Source of the DNA: an alpha proteobacterium SCGC AAA280-B11
Lineage (GTDB): Bacteria > Pseudomonadota > Alphaproteobacteria > Pelagibacterales > Pelagibacteraceae
Direction of reading: 5' to 3'
Assembly: GCA_000371745.1 (NCBI GenBank)
Contig: AQUH01000010.1
Coordinates: 1-32,727, forward strand
Length of the DNA stretch: 32,727 nt
Made by a program: the position numbers and the translations under genes. A model generated the notes under the pieces. It ran no database searches, was not told where the DNA came from, and saw nothing but the letters and a program-made list of their open reading frames with translations. Of the stretch, positions 15,851 to 25,315 are shown piece by piece. How positions within the stretch are numbered: position 1 is the first letter of the stretch; each line of letters opens with the position of its first letter.

Positions 15851-16924
15851 TTAGTATTTAACCCCAGCTCCTTTTAAAAAAGGTGCCTCAGGATCCAAAG
15901 GCCATCTTGGTTTTGCAAGTACTTCAAGGTTATCTTCAATTCCACTTTTAAATCTTTCAATACCGGCCCAAGCAATCATCGCTCCATTATCGCTACATAA
16001 TTCTGCTGGTGGAAATAAATTTTCAAAATCCATTTCTTTACTTAGTTTTTCTAAATTTTTTCTAATGCTATGGTTTGCCGCAACGCCACCAGAAATTACG
16101 AAAACTTTTTTAGCTTTTTTGTATTTAGAACTAAATTCATTCATCGCGACTTTGCATTTAGAATATAAAATTTCATTGACTGTTTTTTGAAAAGAAGCTG
16201 CAAGATTTTCTTTGTCTTTGTCTGTTTTGATTTTTGGTAATAAATTTAAAATTGAAGTTTTAAGTCCAGCAAAAGACAAATTACATCCCGGATGATTTAA
16301 AATTGGTTTAGGCAAAACATAAGTTCTTTCATCACCATGCTTTGAAAGCTTTTCAAGTTTCGGCCCACCTGGAAATTCAAGTCCAATCATTTTTGCTGTT
16401 TTGTCAAAAGTTTCTCCAAGAGCATCATCAATGGTTGTTCCTATTCTTTTGTATTTTCCAATATCTTCAACTATTAAAAATTGGGTATGTCCTCCAGATA
16501 CTAGAAGCAAAAGATAAGGAAAATTTATTTTATTAAAAATTCTTGCTGTGAGAGCATGACCCTCCAGATGGTTAATTGCTAAAAATGGTTTTTTTAAAAT
16601 TCCTGCAATACTTTTTCCAGCGCTCAAACCAACCATTAAACAAACTAAAAGACCGGGCCCTGCTGTTGCTGCGACACCATCTAATTCTTCAAATTTATAT
16701 TTACTATCGTCTATTGCTTTTTTAATAATAAGATCAATTTTTTCAGCATGGGATCTTGCTGCATTTTCAGGAACTACCCCTCCGAATTTTAAGTGCTCAT
16801 CGACTTGGCTTGAGACAACATTGGATAGTATTTTAACGCTTCCATCTTTCTCTTCTCTAACAATAGAAGCTGCAGTTTCGTCACAACTAGTCTCGATTCC
16901 AAGAAACGTTAAATCTTTTTTCAT
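15851..16924 (-). CDS. tsaD: tRNA N6-threonylcarbamoyladenosine transferase
   Basis: TsaD transfers the threonylcarbamoyl group to A37 of ANN-reading tRNAs, working with TsaB and TsaE. With the ATG at 16924-16922 the protein has 357 residues and begins MKKDLTFLGIETSCDET, matching the family start. An upstream in-frame GTG at 16945 would add seven residues without support. The metal-binding HLEGHALTA motif, LLLVSGGHTQ, GETFDKTAKMIGLEFPGGPKLEKL and SGGVAANHSIRKNL are present. It is divergent from hemC with a spacer of about 76 bases, an arrangement known in alphaproteobacteria. Confidence 0.95.
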   Translation of the reverse strand: MKKDLTFLGIETSCDETAASIVREEKDGSVKILSNVVSSQVDEHLKFGGVVPENAARSHAEKIDLIIKKAIDDSKYKFEELDGVAATAGPGLLVCLMVGLSAGKSIAGILKKPFLAINHLEGHALTARIFNKINFPYLLLLVSGGHTQFLIVEDIGKYKRIGTTIDDALGETFDKTAKMIGLEFPGGPKLEKLSKHGDERTYVLPKPILNHPGCNLSFAGLKTSILNLLPKIKTDKDKENLAASFQKTVNEILYSKCKVAMNEFSSKYKKAKKVFVISGGVAANHSIRKNLEKLSKEMDFENLFPPAELCSDNGAMIAWAGIERFKSGIEDNLEVLAKPRWPLDPEAPFLKGAGVKY

Positions 16925-17000
16925 AGATGTATTGAGTGTGATCACCTGTCGCTATAAAAAGTAGCAATAATATATAACAAAATGTTATTAAATCAGCAAA

Positions 17001-17972
17001 ATGTTAAGAAATAAAAAAATTATTATCGGTACTAGAGGCAGCAGATTGTCCCTTGCTCAAACCGAACACTTCAGAGACGAGTTACTGCTTGCTTATCCAG
17101 GAATTAAATCAGATCAACTAGTTATCAAAATCATAAAAACATCTGGAGATAAATTTAAAACAGAAAACTTAGGCATGATGGGGGGCAAAGGCCTATTTGT
17201 TAAAGAACTAGAGGAGTGTTTGCTTGAAAAAACAATCGATGTTGCCGTTCATTCTCTTAAAGACGTACCAACTTTTTCATCAAACAAATTATCACTCGCT
17301 TGTTTTTTAAAGAGAACAGATGAACGTGATGCTTTTTTATCTCCTGTAGCAAACTCATTCTTAAATTTAAAGCCAGGCTCTACTATTGGAACTTCCTCAG
17401 TAAGACGATTTGCTCAATTAAAAAGATTAAGAGATGATCTAAAAATTATTCCAATGAGAGGAAATATCGACACCAGAATAAACAAAATGAAAGAGGGAAT
17501 TTTTGATTCAATCGTACTTGCAGCGTCAGGATTAAAAAGACTTGGGTTTCATTCGGAAGTAAAACAATATTTTGAAAAAGATGTGATAATCCCATCTGCT
17601 GGACAAGGAATCATAACTGTTCAATGTAGAGATGAAGATTCAGACATTAAGGAAATTTTAAAAGCAATAAACGATAAAGAAACGCAAATCTTAGCAGAGG
17701 CAGAACGTTCATTGCTAGAAGTGCTAAATGGTGCATGCGATACTCCAGTTGGAGCCAATGCTATTATTAATGATGAAGGAGAATTATTTTTGCAGGCAGA
17801 ATTATTATCTTTAGATGGTTCAAAATCTTTTAGAGCACATAAAACTGGAATTGCTGAAAAAGCAAAAAGCATAGGGATTGATGTAGCTGAAGAAATTTTA
17901 TCTAAGGCTGGAGACAATTTTATTATTTCGGAGACAAAACTTGCACATACTATTCACAAAAAGTCAGAATAG
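17001..17972 (+). CDS. hemC: Hydroxymethylbilane synthase (porphobilinogen deaminase)
   Basis: Polymerises four porphobilinogens into hydroxymethylbilane. The 323-residue protein begins KIIIGTRGSRLSLAQT, has HSLKDVPTF at 84-92 with the catalytic Asp, TSSVRRFAQL, and LNGACDTPVGANA, where Cys246 is the attachment point for the dipyrromethane cofactor. Its 3' end overlaps hemD by 32 bases. It is the first gene of a rightward operon hemC-hemD-folD-small membrane protein. Confidence 0.97.
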   Translation: MLRNKKIIIGTRGSRLSLAQTEHFRDELLLAYPGIKSDQLVIKIIKTSGDKFKTENLGMMGGKGLFVKELEECLLEKTIDVAVHSLKDVPTFSSNKLSLACFLKRTDERDAFLSPVANSFLNLKPGSTIGTSSVRRFAQLKRLRDDLKIIPMRGNIDTRINKMKEGIFDSIVLAASGLKRLGFHSEVKQYFEKDVIIPSAGQGIITVQCRDEDSDIKEILKAINDKETQILAEAERSLLEVLNGACDTPVGANAIINDEGELFLQAELLSLDGSKSFRAHKTGIAEKAKSIGIDVAEEILSKAGDNFIISETKLAHTIHKKSE

Positions 17973-18633
17973 TTCTGAAATTTTAATTAAAAAATTAGCC
18001 GACCAAGGCCATCGCGTTACTAATTTTTCAATACTAAACATAAAACCAATAATAATTCCTGATATTAATTTTAAAGATTTTACCATAGTTATTTTTACGA
18101 GCTCTAACGCTGTTCAGAATTTAAAAAATATAAAAAATGTAAGTCATCTTAAATGTTTTTGCGTTGGAGAAGAAACGGCGGCAGCTGCAAAAAAAATTGG
18201 ATTCTTGAATATTCAAGTTGCGGGAGGAAACTATATTGAACTTCGTGATCTTATTTTTAAAAATTGTGACAAAGCTAAAGAAAACTTTATCTATGTTAGA
18301 GGAGAATTTATATCCAATGATTTAGAGGGAGATTTTAAAAAGCAGGGTTATAATTTAAAAAGTATTATCAATTATACTGCAGAACCCAATTTAAATATTG
18401 ACCATCAGTTAATTGAGGATTTAAAGAATAAACTTATAGATGTTATTTTTGTCTACTCAAAAAGAGCAGCAGACCAATTGCTAAAAATAATTTTGAATCA
18501 TAAAATTATGGATGATTTAGACAATTGTAGTTTGAATTGTATTAGCATTAATGTTGCAAATACTTTAAAAAGACTAAAGTGGAAAAGAATTAAGATTTTT
18601 TCACCAGGCGAAGAAGAATTATCTTTATTATAA
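17941..18633 (+). CDS. hemD: Uroporphyrinogen-III synthase
   Basis: Closes and inverts ring D of hydroxymethylbilane to give uroporphyrinogen III, the substrate of HemE. The 230-residue sequence is poorly conserved, as is usual for HemD, but MHILFTKSQNSSEILIKKLADQGHRV, FTSSNAVQNL, CVGEETAAAAKKIGF and VYSKRAADQLL fit the two-domain fold. The start is a TTG lying 32 bases inside hemC; no later start would keep the first beta strand. This long overlap implies coupling to hemC translation. Confidence 0.9.
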   Translation: MHILFTKSQNSSEILIKKLADQGHRVTNFSILNIKPIIIPDINFKDFTIVIFTSSNAVQNLKNIKNVSHLKCFCVGEETAAAAKKIGFLNIQVAGGNYIELRDLIFKNCDKAKENFIYVRGEFISNDLEGDFKKQGYNLKSIINYTAEPNLNIDHQLIEDLKNKLIDVIFVYSKRAADQLLKIILNHKIMDDLDNCSLNCISINVANTLKRLKWKRIKIFSPGEEELSLL

Positions 18634-18648
18634 TTGAAGGATTTTTTA

Positions 18649-19512
18649 GTGATTATAGACGGAAAAAAATTTGCTCAAAAACTAAGAAATAAAGTTAAAC
18701 AAGAAATACAATCCGTAAAAAGAAAGACTGGGTTAACACCGGGTCTAACGGTTATTTTAGTTGGCAATAACACCCCAAGTGAAATTTATGTTAAAAATAA
18801 AGAGCTTTCAGCACAAGAGGTTGGCATTAATTCAAAGGTTTTAAGATTTAAAAGTACTATTTCAGAGGCAAAACTAACTTCAGTTATTCATAAATTAAAC
18901 AAAGATAAAAAAGTACACGGTATACTCGTTCAGCTTCCTCTGCCTAATCATATTAACGGTTCTAAAATTATAGAAGAAATAGATCCAAATAAAGACGTAG
19001 ATGGTTTCCATGCAATCAATGTTGGAAATTTGTCCTCAGGAAAAGATGCCTTAGTTCCGTGCACTCCACTTGGATGTTATTTAATGATTAAAAATGTTCG
19101 TAAAAATCTTTCTGGATTAAATGCGTTTATTATTGGCAGATCTAATTTAAATGGCAAACCGATGGCTCAATTATTATTAAAAGAAGATTGTACAGTTACT
19201 ATCGGTCATTCAAAAACAAAAAATTTAAAAGAATTATGTAAAAAAGCTGACATTGTTGTTGCAGCAGTCGGAAGAGCAAATTTAGTTAAAGGGGATTGGA
19301 TTAAAAAAGGAGCTATTGTTATTGATGTTGGAATTAATAGAGTTGAGAAAAAGGGCGGTTATAAAATAGTAGGGGATGTTGATTTCAAATCTGTTGTAAA
19401 AAAAGTAAAAGCTATTACTCCAGTGCCAGGAGGAGTAGGTCCCGTTACTATCGCCTGTCTTTTAAGTAATACTTTAAAAGCTTTTAAAACAATTCATCAT
19501 TTTAAAAAATAG
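18649..19512 (+). CDS. folD: Methylenetetrahydrofolate dehydrogenase/cyclohydrolase
   Basis: Oxidises 5,10-methylene-THF and hydrolyses the product to 10-formyl-THF, the formyl donor for PurH. The 287-residue protein contains GLTVILVGNNTPSEIYVKNK (catalytic Lys in YVKNK), HGILVQLPLPNHI, DPNKDVDGFHAINVG, the nucleotide-binding IIGRSNLNGKPMAQLL, and ITPVPGGVGPVTIACLL. The GTG at 18649 is preceded by GAAGGA at 18636-18641 with a 7-base gap, so I prefer it to the TTG at 18634 that directly follows the hemD stop and would add five residues. Confidence 0.95.
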   Translation: MIIDGKKFAQKLRNKVKQEIQSVKRKTGLTPGLTVILVGNNTPSEIYVKNKELSAQEVGINSKVLRFKSTISEAKLTSVIHKLNKDKKVHGILVQLPLPNHINGSKIIEEIDPNKDVDGFHAINVGNLSSGKDALVPCTPLGCYLMIKNVRKNLSGLNAFIIGRSNLNGKPMAQLLLKEDCTVTIGHSKTKNLKELCKKADIVVAAVGRANLVKGDWIKKGAIVIDVGINRVEKKGGYKIVGDVDFKSVVKKVKAITPVPGGVGPVTIACLLSNTLKAFKTIHHFKK

Positions 19513-19515
19513 ATT

Positions 19516-19770
19516 ATGAAATTGAAAAAAATTTATATTGTTGTTTCTGTAGTTTGGGTTTTAATGATCACATCGTTACTTTCAGTTCGTTTTTTTGGAT
19601 GTTTTAATGAACCAGAAAAAATTAATGACAGCTTGAGTCATTGTTATAATTACTCTTTTACCAATGAAATTATAACTTTAATTATTTTAATTGTATTTTT
19701 ATTTCCCTTATATGCTTTGGTGCAAAAATTAAGAAAGTATGTGGAGAAAAAATTACTTTCTAAGAAGTAG
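19516..19770 (+). CDS. Small two-helix membrane protein, unknown function
   Basis: An 84-residue protein with predicted membrane helices at about 7-27 and 50-70, a loop between them holding Cys29 and Cys43, and a Lys/Arg-rich tail. By charge the loop is likely periplasmic, where the two cysteines could pair. It begins three bases after the folD stop and ends 18 bases inside the convergent argG gene. I do not recognise a family; operon position is the main support that it is real. Confidence 0.65.
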   Translation: MKLKKIYIVVSVVWVLMITSLLSVRFFGCFNEPEKINDSLSHCYNYSFTNEIITLIILIVFLFPLYALVQKLRKYVEKKLLSKK

Positions 19771-20943
19771 TGCGTTTTTTCTAATAAAATTTTCTACTCT
19801 TTTTTTATTAAAACTTTTGTTTTCTTCGAAAGAAACATTTTTCATAGAGTAAATACTTTTATCAGAAACTCTTGAAACAACACTTACGTTACCTTTATAT
19901 ATTTTTAATTTAATTTTTCCTTGAACCCTAGATCTTTTTTGGTCAATAATTTTCTGTAATTTTAATCTTTCTTTCGAATACCAGAAACCATTGTAAATTA
20001 ATTCTGCAAATCTTGACATTACGGCATCCTTTTTATGAGCCGTTTCCTTGTCTAGCGTAAGAGATTCAATTGCTCTATGTGCGAATAAAAGAATAGTTCC
20101 ACCTGGTGTTTCATAAACTCCTCGAGACTTAATTCCAATAAACCTATTCTCAACAAGATCCACTCTACCCACGCCATTTTTTCCACCAATGTTATTTAAA
20201 ATAGAGAGTAATTTACTTGGAGAATATTTTTTATTGTTAATACTAATAGGATCTCCATTTTTAAAACCAATCGTAATATAAGAAGCTTTGTTAGGAGCTT
20301 TTTCAGGAGAAATAGTTCTTTGGAATATGAATTCAGGAGCTGGTTTTGAAGGATCTTCTAAAACTTTTCCCTCAGTAGAAGTATGAAATAAATTATCATC
20401 AACCGAGAATGGTGGTGCACCTTTTTTATCACTTGGCACAGGAATATTATTTTTTTTAGCATATTTAATCAGATCGCTTCTTGATGCAAAATCCCAATCA
20501 CGCCATGGAGCAATGATTTTAATTTTTGGATTAAAATAATAGTACGCAAGCTCAAATCTCACCTGATCATTACCTTTGCCTGTTGATCCATGAGATACAG
20601 CATCTGCTTTAAATTTTTTTGCAATTTGAATTTGGCGTTTTGCAATAAGTGGGCGCGCAATAGAGGTCCCAAGTAAATAAATTCCTTCATACAGGGCGTT
20701 TCCTCTGATCATTGGAAAAATGTAATCTTTTACAAAAACATCTTTTAAGTCTTCAATAACTATATTTTTAACGCCAAGATTTGTTGCGTTTCTGATTATT
20801 TTTTTTCTGTCAATTTCCTGACCAAGGTCAGCAGTGTAAGCGATAATTTCTGCATGATAGTTTTCTTGTAACCAACGTAAAATGACTGAAGTATCAAGGC
20901 CTCCAGAATAAGCTAAAACAATTTTTTTAACTTTTTTTTTCAT
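19753..20943 (-). CDS. argG: Argininosuccinate synthase
   Basis: Joins citrulline and aspartate using ATP in arginine biosynthesis. The 396-residue length is standard. The PP-loop AYSGGLDTS lies at residues 11-19. [16 protein letters not shown] and [18 protein letters not shown] follow, then [17 protein letters not shown] and [27 protein letters not shown] near the C-terminal part. It is 2 bases downstream of the IalB-like gene, which itself overlaps the aldo/keto reductase gene, so these three probably share a transcript although their functions appear unrelated. Confidence 0.97.
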   Translation of the reverse strand: MKKKVKKIVLAYSGGLDTSVILRWLQENYHAEIIAYTADLGQEIDRKKIIRNATNLGVKNIVIEDLKDVFVKDYIFPMIRGNALYEGIYLLGTSIARPLIAKRQIQIAKKFKADAVSHGSTGKGNDQVRFELAYYYFNPKIKIIAPWRDWDFASRSDLIKYAKKNNIPVPSDKKGAPPFSVDDNLFHTSTEGKVLEDPSKPAPEFIFQRTISPEKAPNKASYITIGFKNGDPISINNKKYSPSKLLSILNNIGGKNGVGRVDLVENRFIGIKSRGVYETPGGTILLFAHRAIESLTLDKETAHKKDAVMSRFAELIYNGFWYSKERLKLQKIIDQKRSRVQGKIKLKIYKGNVSVVSRVSDKSIYSMKNVSFEENKSFNKKRVENFIRKNALLLRK

Positions 20944-20945
20944 TG

Positions 20946-21455
20946 TTAAATGAAATTACATTTTTTTTTAGCGGCTTCATAAGCATCGTTAAAACCACTT
21001 AACGAAAAAGTGTCAGTAGTTTTGGAACCTTTAGCTGATGTTGCCATAACTTTTGCTTGTGAAGATTTTTTCATTGTTTCTATCATTGAAACTTCCTCTT
21101 CATATTTTGTAAGCCAAGCAAAATTTTCTTCAGTTTCAAATTTAAATTCTTTTTTATCAACTGCGACGCTTACTTTAGAAGATGGTTTGTAATTGTATCC
21201 ACTTGTAACACTTACTTCATTTTGAATTTTGTCATTAGGTCTAAAAGTTACAAAAATTCTAGATTCTGCACGGTTAAGACTTTTTGGCTCCGAGGCTACA
21301 GGGCTTGATACGGCGTAACAAACTGTTTGGCCATTAACGTTAGTATTTTGTGCTGTCCAGTTTTTAAATTGTCCATCTTGCTTAATTTGAGCAAATATTT
21401 TTTGCTCAAAAGATAAAAGACAAATTATAGAAAAAAATAAAACTCTTAAGGACAT
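20946..21455 (-). CDS. Invasion-associated locus B (IalB)-like periplasmic protein
   Basis: A 169-residue secreted protein. The first 22 residues form a signal peptide (hydrophobic [12 protein letters not shown], probable cleavage after FAQ or IFA). The rest follows the IalB pattern: [56 protein letters not shown], and a final [17 protein letters not shown]. The family was named from Bartonella, but free-living alphaproteobacteria also carry it, so invasion is not implied; its role here is unknown. It overlaps the upstream reductase gene by 10 bases and directly precedes argG. Confidence 0.85.
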   Translation of the reverse strand: MSLRVLFFSIICLLSFEQKIFAQIKQDGQFKNWTAQNTNVNGQTVCYAVSSPVASEPKSLNRAESRIFVTFRPNDKIQNEVSVTSGYNYKPSSKVSVAVDKKEFKFETEENFAWLTKYEEEVSMIETMKKSSQAKVMATSAKGSKTTDTFSLSGFNDAYEAAKKKCNFI

Positions 21456-22495
21456 GGGTTTGAATATATTAATTGAACATTGTTAATGTCTTTTATTATC
21501 TCATTAGTTAGCACGAGATCAATACTATCAATGTCCTTTTTTAACTGCTCCATTGAAGTTGCCCCAATAATTGTTGAGGTTACAAATTTTTGTATAGTGC
21601 AGAATTGAATAGCCATTTGTGCCAAATCCAGATCATATTTTTTTGCAACGTCATAGTAGGCTTGTACCGCTGGTTGCGTATTAGGAGTTCTATATCTATC
21701 AAATCTATTTCCCCACAAAACCTCTCTAGTGCCAGCAGGTTTTTTCCCACCTAAGTATTTCCCGCTTAAATGTCCGCCACCCAAAGGAGAGTAAGCAAGT
21801 AGTCCAATCTTTTCTCTAATAGAGATTTCTGCAAGACCAACCTCATAACTTCTATTAATAAGACTATAGGCATTTTGGATTGTTATCGGTTTTGGAATAT
21901 TATGTTTTTCAGCAAGCTTTAAATACTGACTTGTGCCCCAAGGAGTCTCATTAGATAGACCGTAGTATCTTATCTTTCCTGCCTTAATTAAAGAAGCCAT
22001 TGTTTCCATAGTTTCAAGTATAGGAACTATGTCAGCTGTTTCAGTATGTTCATATTCAAGTCCGCTAAAAATATTTAAAGGTCTGTCAGGCCAGTGCAGT
22101 TGATAAATATCAACGTGATCAGTTTGTAAATTTCTTAAACTATTATCGATTGCAATATTAATTTGTTTTTTATTAAGACGAGTTTCTGTTTCGCCTGGTC
22201 TAATCCAGTTCATCCCTGATCTGCCAGTCACCTTGTCAGCGATAATAAGGCTGTCTCTCTTTTTTGTTTTTTTTAACCAATTGCCAATAATTCTACTTGT
22301 TGTTCCGCATGTTTCTTTAGTAGGTGGTATTGAATATAATTCAGCGGTATCAAAAAAATTAATTCCTTTCGACACAGCGTAGTCCATTTGTTCAAAACCA
22401 TCTTGCTCAGTGTTTTGCGTTGAGCCCCAAGTCATCGTGCCAAGGCAAATTTGACTAATATTTAAATCGGTGTTTGGTATTTTATTGAATTTCAT
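21446..22495 (-). CDS. Aldo/keto reductase, Tas-like
   Basis: An NADPH-dependent TIM-barrel oxidoreductase of 349 residues. The catalytic tetrad can be traced: Asp in INFFDTAELY, Tyr in the same segment, Lys in IIADKVTG, His in IYQLHWPDRP. The C-terminal cofactor region contains FVTSTIIGATSMEQLKKDI. Overall layout and the extended CGTTSRIIGNWLKK segment resemble E. coli Tas and related proteins. The substrate is unknown. It is the first gene of the run reductase - IalB-like - argG. Confidence 0.9.
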   Translation of the reverse strand: MKFNKIPNTDLNISQICLGTMTWGSTQNTEQDGFEQMDYAVSKGINFFDTAELYSIPPTKETCGTTSRIIGNWLKKTKKRDSLIIADKVTGRSGMNWIRPGETETRLNKKQINIAIDNSLRNLQTDHVDIYQLHWPDRPLNIFSGLEYEHTETADIVPILETMETMASLIKAGKIRYYGLSNETPWGTSQYLKLAEKHNIPKPITIQNAYSLINRSYEVGLAEISIREKIGLLAYSPLGGGHLSGKYLGGKKPAGTREVLWGNRFDRYRTPNTQPAVQAYYDVAKKYDLDLAQMAIQFCTIQKFVTSTIIGATSMEQLKKDIDSIDLVLTNEIIKDINNVQLIYSNPCP

Positions 22496-22545
22496 ATTTT
22501 AGTATTTTTTAAAAAACACAATGAGATAGCCTTTTTTTAAGCTTC

Positions 22546-22574
22546 TTGAAATAAACATATTTTAACATTATGTA
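22546..22574 (+). promoter_or_regulatory. Possible sigma-70 promoter of the BI-1 gene
   Basis: TTGAAA (22546-22551) and TATGTA (22569-22574) are separated by 17 bases and lie 30 bases before the start codon. The -10 is only a partial match and the region is AT-rich, so chance is possible. A Shine-Dalgarno AGGGA at 22594-22598 precedes the ATG by 6 bases. Confidence 0.35.
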
Positions 22575-22604
22575 TTAGGTCAAACAAACATATAGGGAAA
22601 AGAC

Positions 22605-23360
22605 ATGAACTTAAAATACGGTCAAACAAGAGCTACGACACGTGCGGACTCAGGTGCCATAGATCAGGGCCTAAGATCCTACATGTTGAAAGTCTACAAT
22701 TACATGGCAACTGGTATTCTAGTTACAGGTTTTGTAGCGTTATTATTATTTAAATTTTCTGTAACAACAAATGAAGTTGGAACCATTAATGGTTTAACTC
22801 CACTTGGAAATGCGATTTATCATTCTGCATTAATGTGGGTAATTGCTCTAGCTCCCTTGGGAATTGTGATGTGGATGAGCTTTGGACTTGCAAAAATGTC
22901 TGCATCGAAAGCACAAACTTTGTTCTGGGTATTTGCAGCATTAATGGGCGCATCGCTCTCTTCAATATTTATGGTTTATGTTGGAACAAGTATCGCTCGT
23001 GTATTCTTTATTACAGCAGGAACGTTTGCTGCAATGAGTCTTTACGGTTACACGACAAAATCTGACTTAACTAAACTTGGCTCATTTTTAATGATGGGTT
23101 TAATTGGAATAGTTATCGCATCAATCGTAAATATTTTTCTTAAATCTTCTCAACTTGACTTTATCGTTTCAATACTTGGAGTTATAATTTTTGTTGGTCT
23201 GACTGCTTATGACACACAAAAAATTAAAGACATGTATTTTGATGGTGGAGATTCAGAAGTTATGGCAAAAAAATCTATTATGGGCGCCTTAACTTTATAC
23301 TTAGATTTCATTAACCTTTTTGTAATGTTACTAAGAATCTTCGGAGACAGAAGAGACTGA
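22605..23360 (+). CDS. BAX inhibitor-1/YccA family membrane protein
   Basis: A 251-residue protein with about seven membrane helices. The N-terminal RSYMLKVYNYMATGILVTGFVALL and the later FFITAGTFAAMSLYGYTTKSDLTKLGSFLMMGLIGIVI match the bacterial YbhL/YccA branch, and TAYDTQKIKDMY near the C-terminus is the family's conserved Asp-containing motif. Bacterial BI-1 proteins can act as pH-sensitive calcium leak channels or modulate FtsH; which applies here is unknown. It is monocistronic by appearance, with its own promoter-like region and a strong downstream hairpin. Confidence 0.94.
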   Translation: MNLKYGQTRATTRADSGAIDQGLRSYMLKVYNYMATGILVTGFVALLLFKFSVTTNEVGTINGLTPLGNAIYHSALMWVIALAPLGIVMWMSFGLAKMSASKAQTLFWVFAALMGASLSSIFMVYVGTSIARVFFITAGTFAAMSLYGYTTKSDLTKLGSFLMMGLIGIVIASIVNIFLKSSQLDFIVSILGVIIFVGLTAYDTQKIKDMYFDGGDSEVMAKKSIMGALTLYLDFINLFVMLLRIFGDRRD

Positions 23361-23371
23361 TAATAAATTTC

Positions 23372-23396
23372 ATAGCCCCAGAAAAACTGGGGCTAT
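23372..23396 (+). terminator. Hairpin terminator after the BI-1 gene
   Basis: A perfect 10-bp stem ATAGCCCCAG/CTGGGGCTAT with an AAAAA loop begins 11 bases after the stop. It is not followed at once by a T run (T-rich sequence starts 16 bases later), so it may terminate imperfectly or mainly stabilise the 3' end. Confidence 0.75.
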
Positions 23397-23419
23397 AACA
23401 TCAACAAAAATAATTTTTT

Positions 23420-24247
23420 TTGAATATAAAATTCTTAACTAATTTATTAAGAAGTATATTTTTTATTTTATTCTTAAGTTCTTATTCTTATTCTGGCGAA
23501 ATAATTAAATTTGTCTCTTTAGACAAAGACAAACCTCAGAATATTTCTGGAGAATTGTTTTTGCCACAAGAGATCAAAGGAAGAGTTCCAGCAATGGTAG
23601 TTGTGCATGGAACAGGAGGTATTGATGATAGAACTAAATATTTTGCTGAGAATTTACCAAAGTTTGGTATTGCAGTTTTTATAGTTGATTTCAAAAGTGG
23701 TATTTTTTCCTCACCAAGTGATCGTCCACCGGTAGATACTTTTTTACCAATGAGTTTTGCTGCTTTAAATATACTTAGAAACAATCCTAATATTGACCCT
23801 AAAAAGATTGGTATTATGGGATTTTCTTTAGGCGGAGCATTAACAACAATTTCATCCTTGCAAGAAAACAAAAATAAATGGATAGGAAAAGACAAGGAAG
23901 GGTTTAAAGTTCATGTGGCCTATTATCCAGTTTGCAGATATTTTTTATCAAAATTAGAATCTTCTTCGCAAATTAAATCGCCAATGAAAGTTTATTGGGG
24001 AACAAAAGATTCTTATGGTGATGGAGAGCACTGTCCGAAATTAAAAGATAGATTAACAACCATAAGCAAAAGTGAAGTTGAGCTAGAGTCATTTGAAGAC
24101 GGCTATCACGGCTTTGATGGAACTGTTAATGTATCTTTTAACGATCCAGCGGCAATCGGAGGAAGAGCCACTGTGATGGGTAATAATGTTTTTGCCGAGA
24201 AAGCTAGAAAAAGTTCAATTGACTTTATTATTAAACATCTAAAATAA
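23420..24247 (+). CDS. Dienelactone hydrolase-like alpha/beta hydrolase, exported
   Basis: A 275-residue alpha/beta hydrolase with an N-terminal signal peptide (residues about 1-25, hydrophobic IFFILFLSSYSYS). AMVVVHGTGGIDD supplies the oxyanion region, GFSLGG at 134-139 the nucleophile elbow with Ser136, Asp197 in GTKDSYGDGEHC is the likely acid, and His230 in GYHGF completes the triad. The start is TTG at 23420; no ATG is available that would keep the signal peptide. The substrate is unknown; export suggests an environmental ester or lactone, which is inference. The next gene begins 13 bases after its stop. Confidence 0.85.
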   Translation: MNIKFLTNLLRSIFFILFLSSYSYSGEIIKFVSLDKDKPQNISGELFLPQEIKGRVPAMVVVHGTGGIDDRTKYFAENLPKFGIAVFIVDFKSGIFSSPSDRPPVDTFLPMSFAALNILRNNPNIDPKKIGIMGFSLGGALTTISSLQENKNKWIGKDKEGFKVHVAYYPVCRYFLSKLESSSQIKSPMKVYWGTKDSYGDGEHCPKLKDRLTTISKSEVELESFEDGYHGFDGTVNVSFNDPAAIGGRATVMGNNVFAEKARKSSIDFIIKHLK

Positions 24248-24260
24248 TATTATTTAATTT

Positions 24261-24833
24261 ATGAATCAGCAAAATTTAATAAAAGTAGACTGGTCAAAAA
24301 TACCAGTGCCCAAAGCAGATGTTTCTTTAGATCACCTTAATAATTATCAGATTCCAGAAATAAAACTTAAAAGCACTAAAGAAGAATTCGTTAATATAGG
24401 AAAACTGTCTGGTTTAAGTGTTATTTATATTTATCCTATGACGGGTCAGCCCAATGTAGCTTTGCCAAAAGACTGGGATGAAATACCGGGTGCTAGAGGA
24501 TGCACACCTCAATCCTGCAGTTTTAGAGATAATTTTTCTGAATTAACAAAACTTAATATTAAAAATATTTTTGGGCTTTCTAGTCAAACAACAGATTACC
24601 AAAAAGAATTAGCAACAAGACTACATCTTCCTTATGCAATCTTATCAGATGAAAAACTTGCATTTGCAAACGCTCTTAAGCTTCCAACGTTTAAAGTTGA
24701 TAATATGAACTTAATTAAGAGAATAACTTTAATTCTAGACGACAATAAAATTATTAAATATTTTTATCCTGTGTTCCCGCCCGATGAGAACGTTAATCAG
24801 GTAATAGCTTGGCTAAAGAATAGAAAATCTTAA
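24261..24833 (+). CDS. Peroxiredoxin (AhpC/TSA, BCP-like)
   Basis: A 190-residue thioredoxin-fold protein that probably reduces peroxides with thiols. After a roughly 50-residue N-terminal extension, VIYIYPMTGQ leads into GCTPQSCSFRD, where Cys81 is the expected peroxidatic residue and Cys86, five residues on, matches the resolving Cys of BCP/PrxQ enzymes. LPYAILSDEKLAFANALKLPTF and KRITLILDDNKIIKYFYPVFPP continue the fold. It is 13 bases downstream of the hydrolase and converges on the DUF2256 gene. Confidence 0.88.
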   Translation: MNQQNLIKVDWSKIPVPKADVSLDHLNNYQIPEIKLKSTKEEFVNIGKLSGLSVIYIYPMTGQPNVALPKDWDEIPGARGCTPQSCSFRDNFSELTKLNIKNIFGLSSQTTDYQKELATRLHLPYAILSDEKLAFANALKLPTFKVDNMNLIKRITLILDDNKIIKYFYPVFPPDENVNQVIAWLKNRKS

Positions 24834-24837
24834 TAAT

Positions 24838-24966
24838 CTAATTTCCTGAACATTTTTTAGAGCAGAATTTTACAGAATTCCAATTCTTTTCCCATTTTTT
24901 TCGCCAAAAAAAAACTCTATTACACGCTGGGCATATCTTTTGCGGTAATTCACTTTTCTTTCTCAA
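24838..24966 (-). CDS. DUF2256 protein, small Cys4 protein
   Basis: A 42-residue gene starting at a TTG two bases beyond the DUF2794 stop. It reads ICPACNRVFFWRKKWEKNWNSVKFCSKKCSGN. Two Cys pairs (C-x-x-C near residue 12 and C-x3-C near residue 35) could bind zinc, and the W-R-K-K-W-E-x-x-W core is the DUF2256 signature. Function is not known. It is probably the last gene of yciB - DUF2794 - DUF2256. Confidence 0.82.
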   Translation of the reverse strand: MRKKSELPQKICPACNRVFFWRKKWEKNWNSVKFCSKKCSGN

Positions 24967-24967
24967 G

Positions 24968-25315
24968 TTATTTAATGACTTTTAAATATTTTGCAGAATG
25001 CTTTTTTGAAATAATCTTTAAAATAGAGTTTAAATTATCAGAGCTTTTAATCACGGAACCATTTGTTTCTTTTAATTGATATTTGTTTTTATCTTTATTA
25101 TTTAATTTTTTTAATATTTGAAAAAGAGGAGTTTCTGTAGCTTTTCTATAGATTTCAAAACTCACCATATTTTTACTCATATAAATTCCATAATCTTTCC
25201 ATTCACCAACGGAAACCATTGAGCCGTAAAGATTTAATATTTCTTGGAGTTCTTTTTTATTAAAAAAATTTTCTTTATTAAGATTGTTATTCTGGATTAG
25301 GCGAAACTTCATCAA
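24968..25315 (-). CDS. DUF2794 family protein
   Basis: A 115-residue protein that matches the alphaproteobacterial DUF2794 pattern: FNKKELQEILNLYGSMVSVGEWKDYGIYMSKNMVSFEIYRKATETPLFQILK, with the G-x-W-x-D-Y segment and basic R-x-A-x-E-x-P-L block. The role is uncharacterised. Its ATG overlaps the yciB stop (25312-25315), so the two are likely coupled. Confidence 0.82.
   Translation of the reverse strand: MMKFRLIQNNNLNKENFFNKKELQEILNLYGSMVSVGEWKDYGIYMSKNMVSFEIYRKATETPLFQILKKLNNKDKNKYQLKETNGSVIKSSDNLNSILKIISKKHSAKYLKVIK

Noticed and set aside
22835-23065. Cys-rich 76-residue frame inside the BI-1 gene.
   Set aside because: It lies in another frame of a clearly conserved membrane protein and shows no independent start signal.
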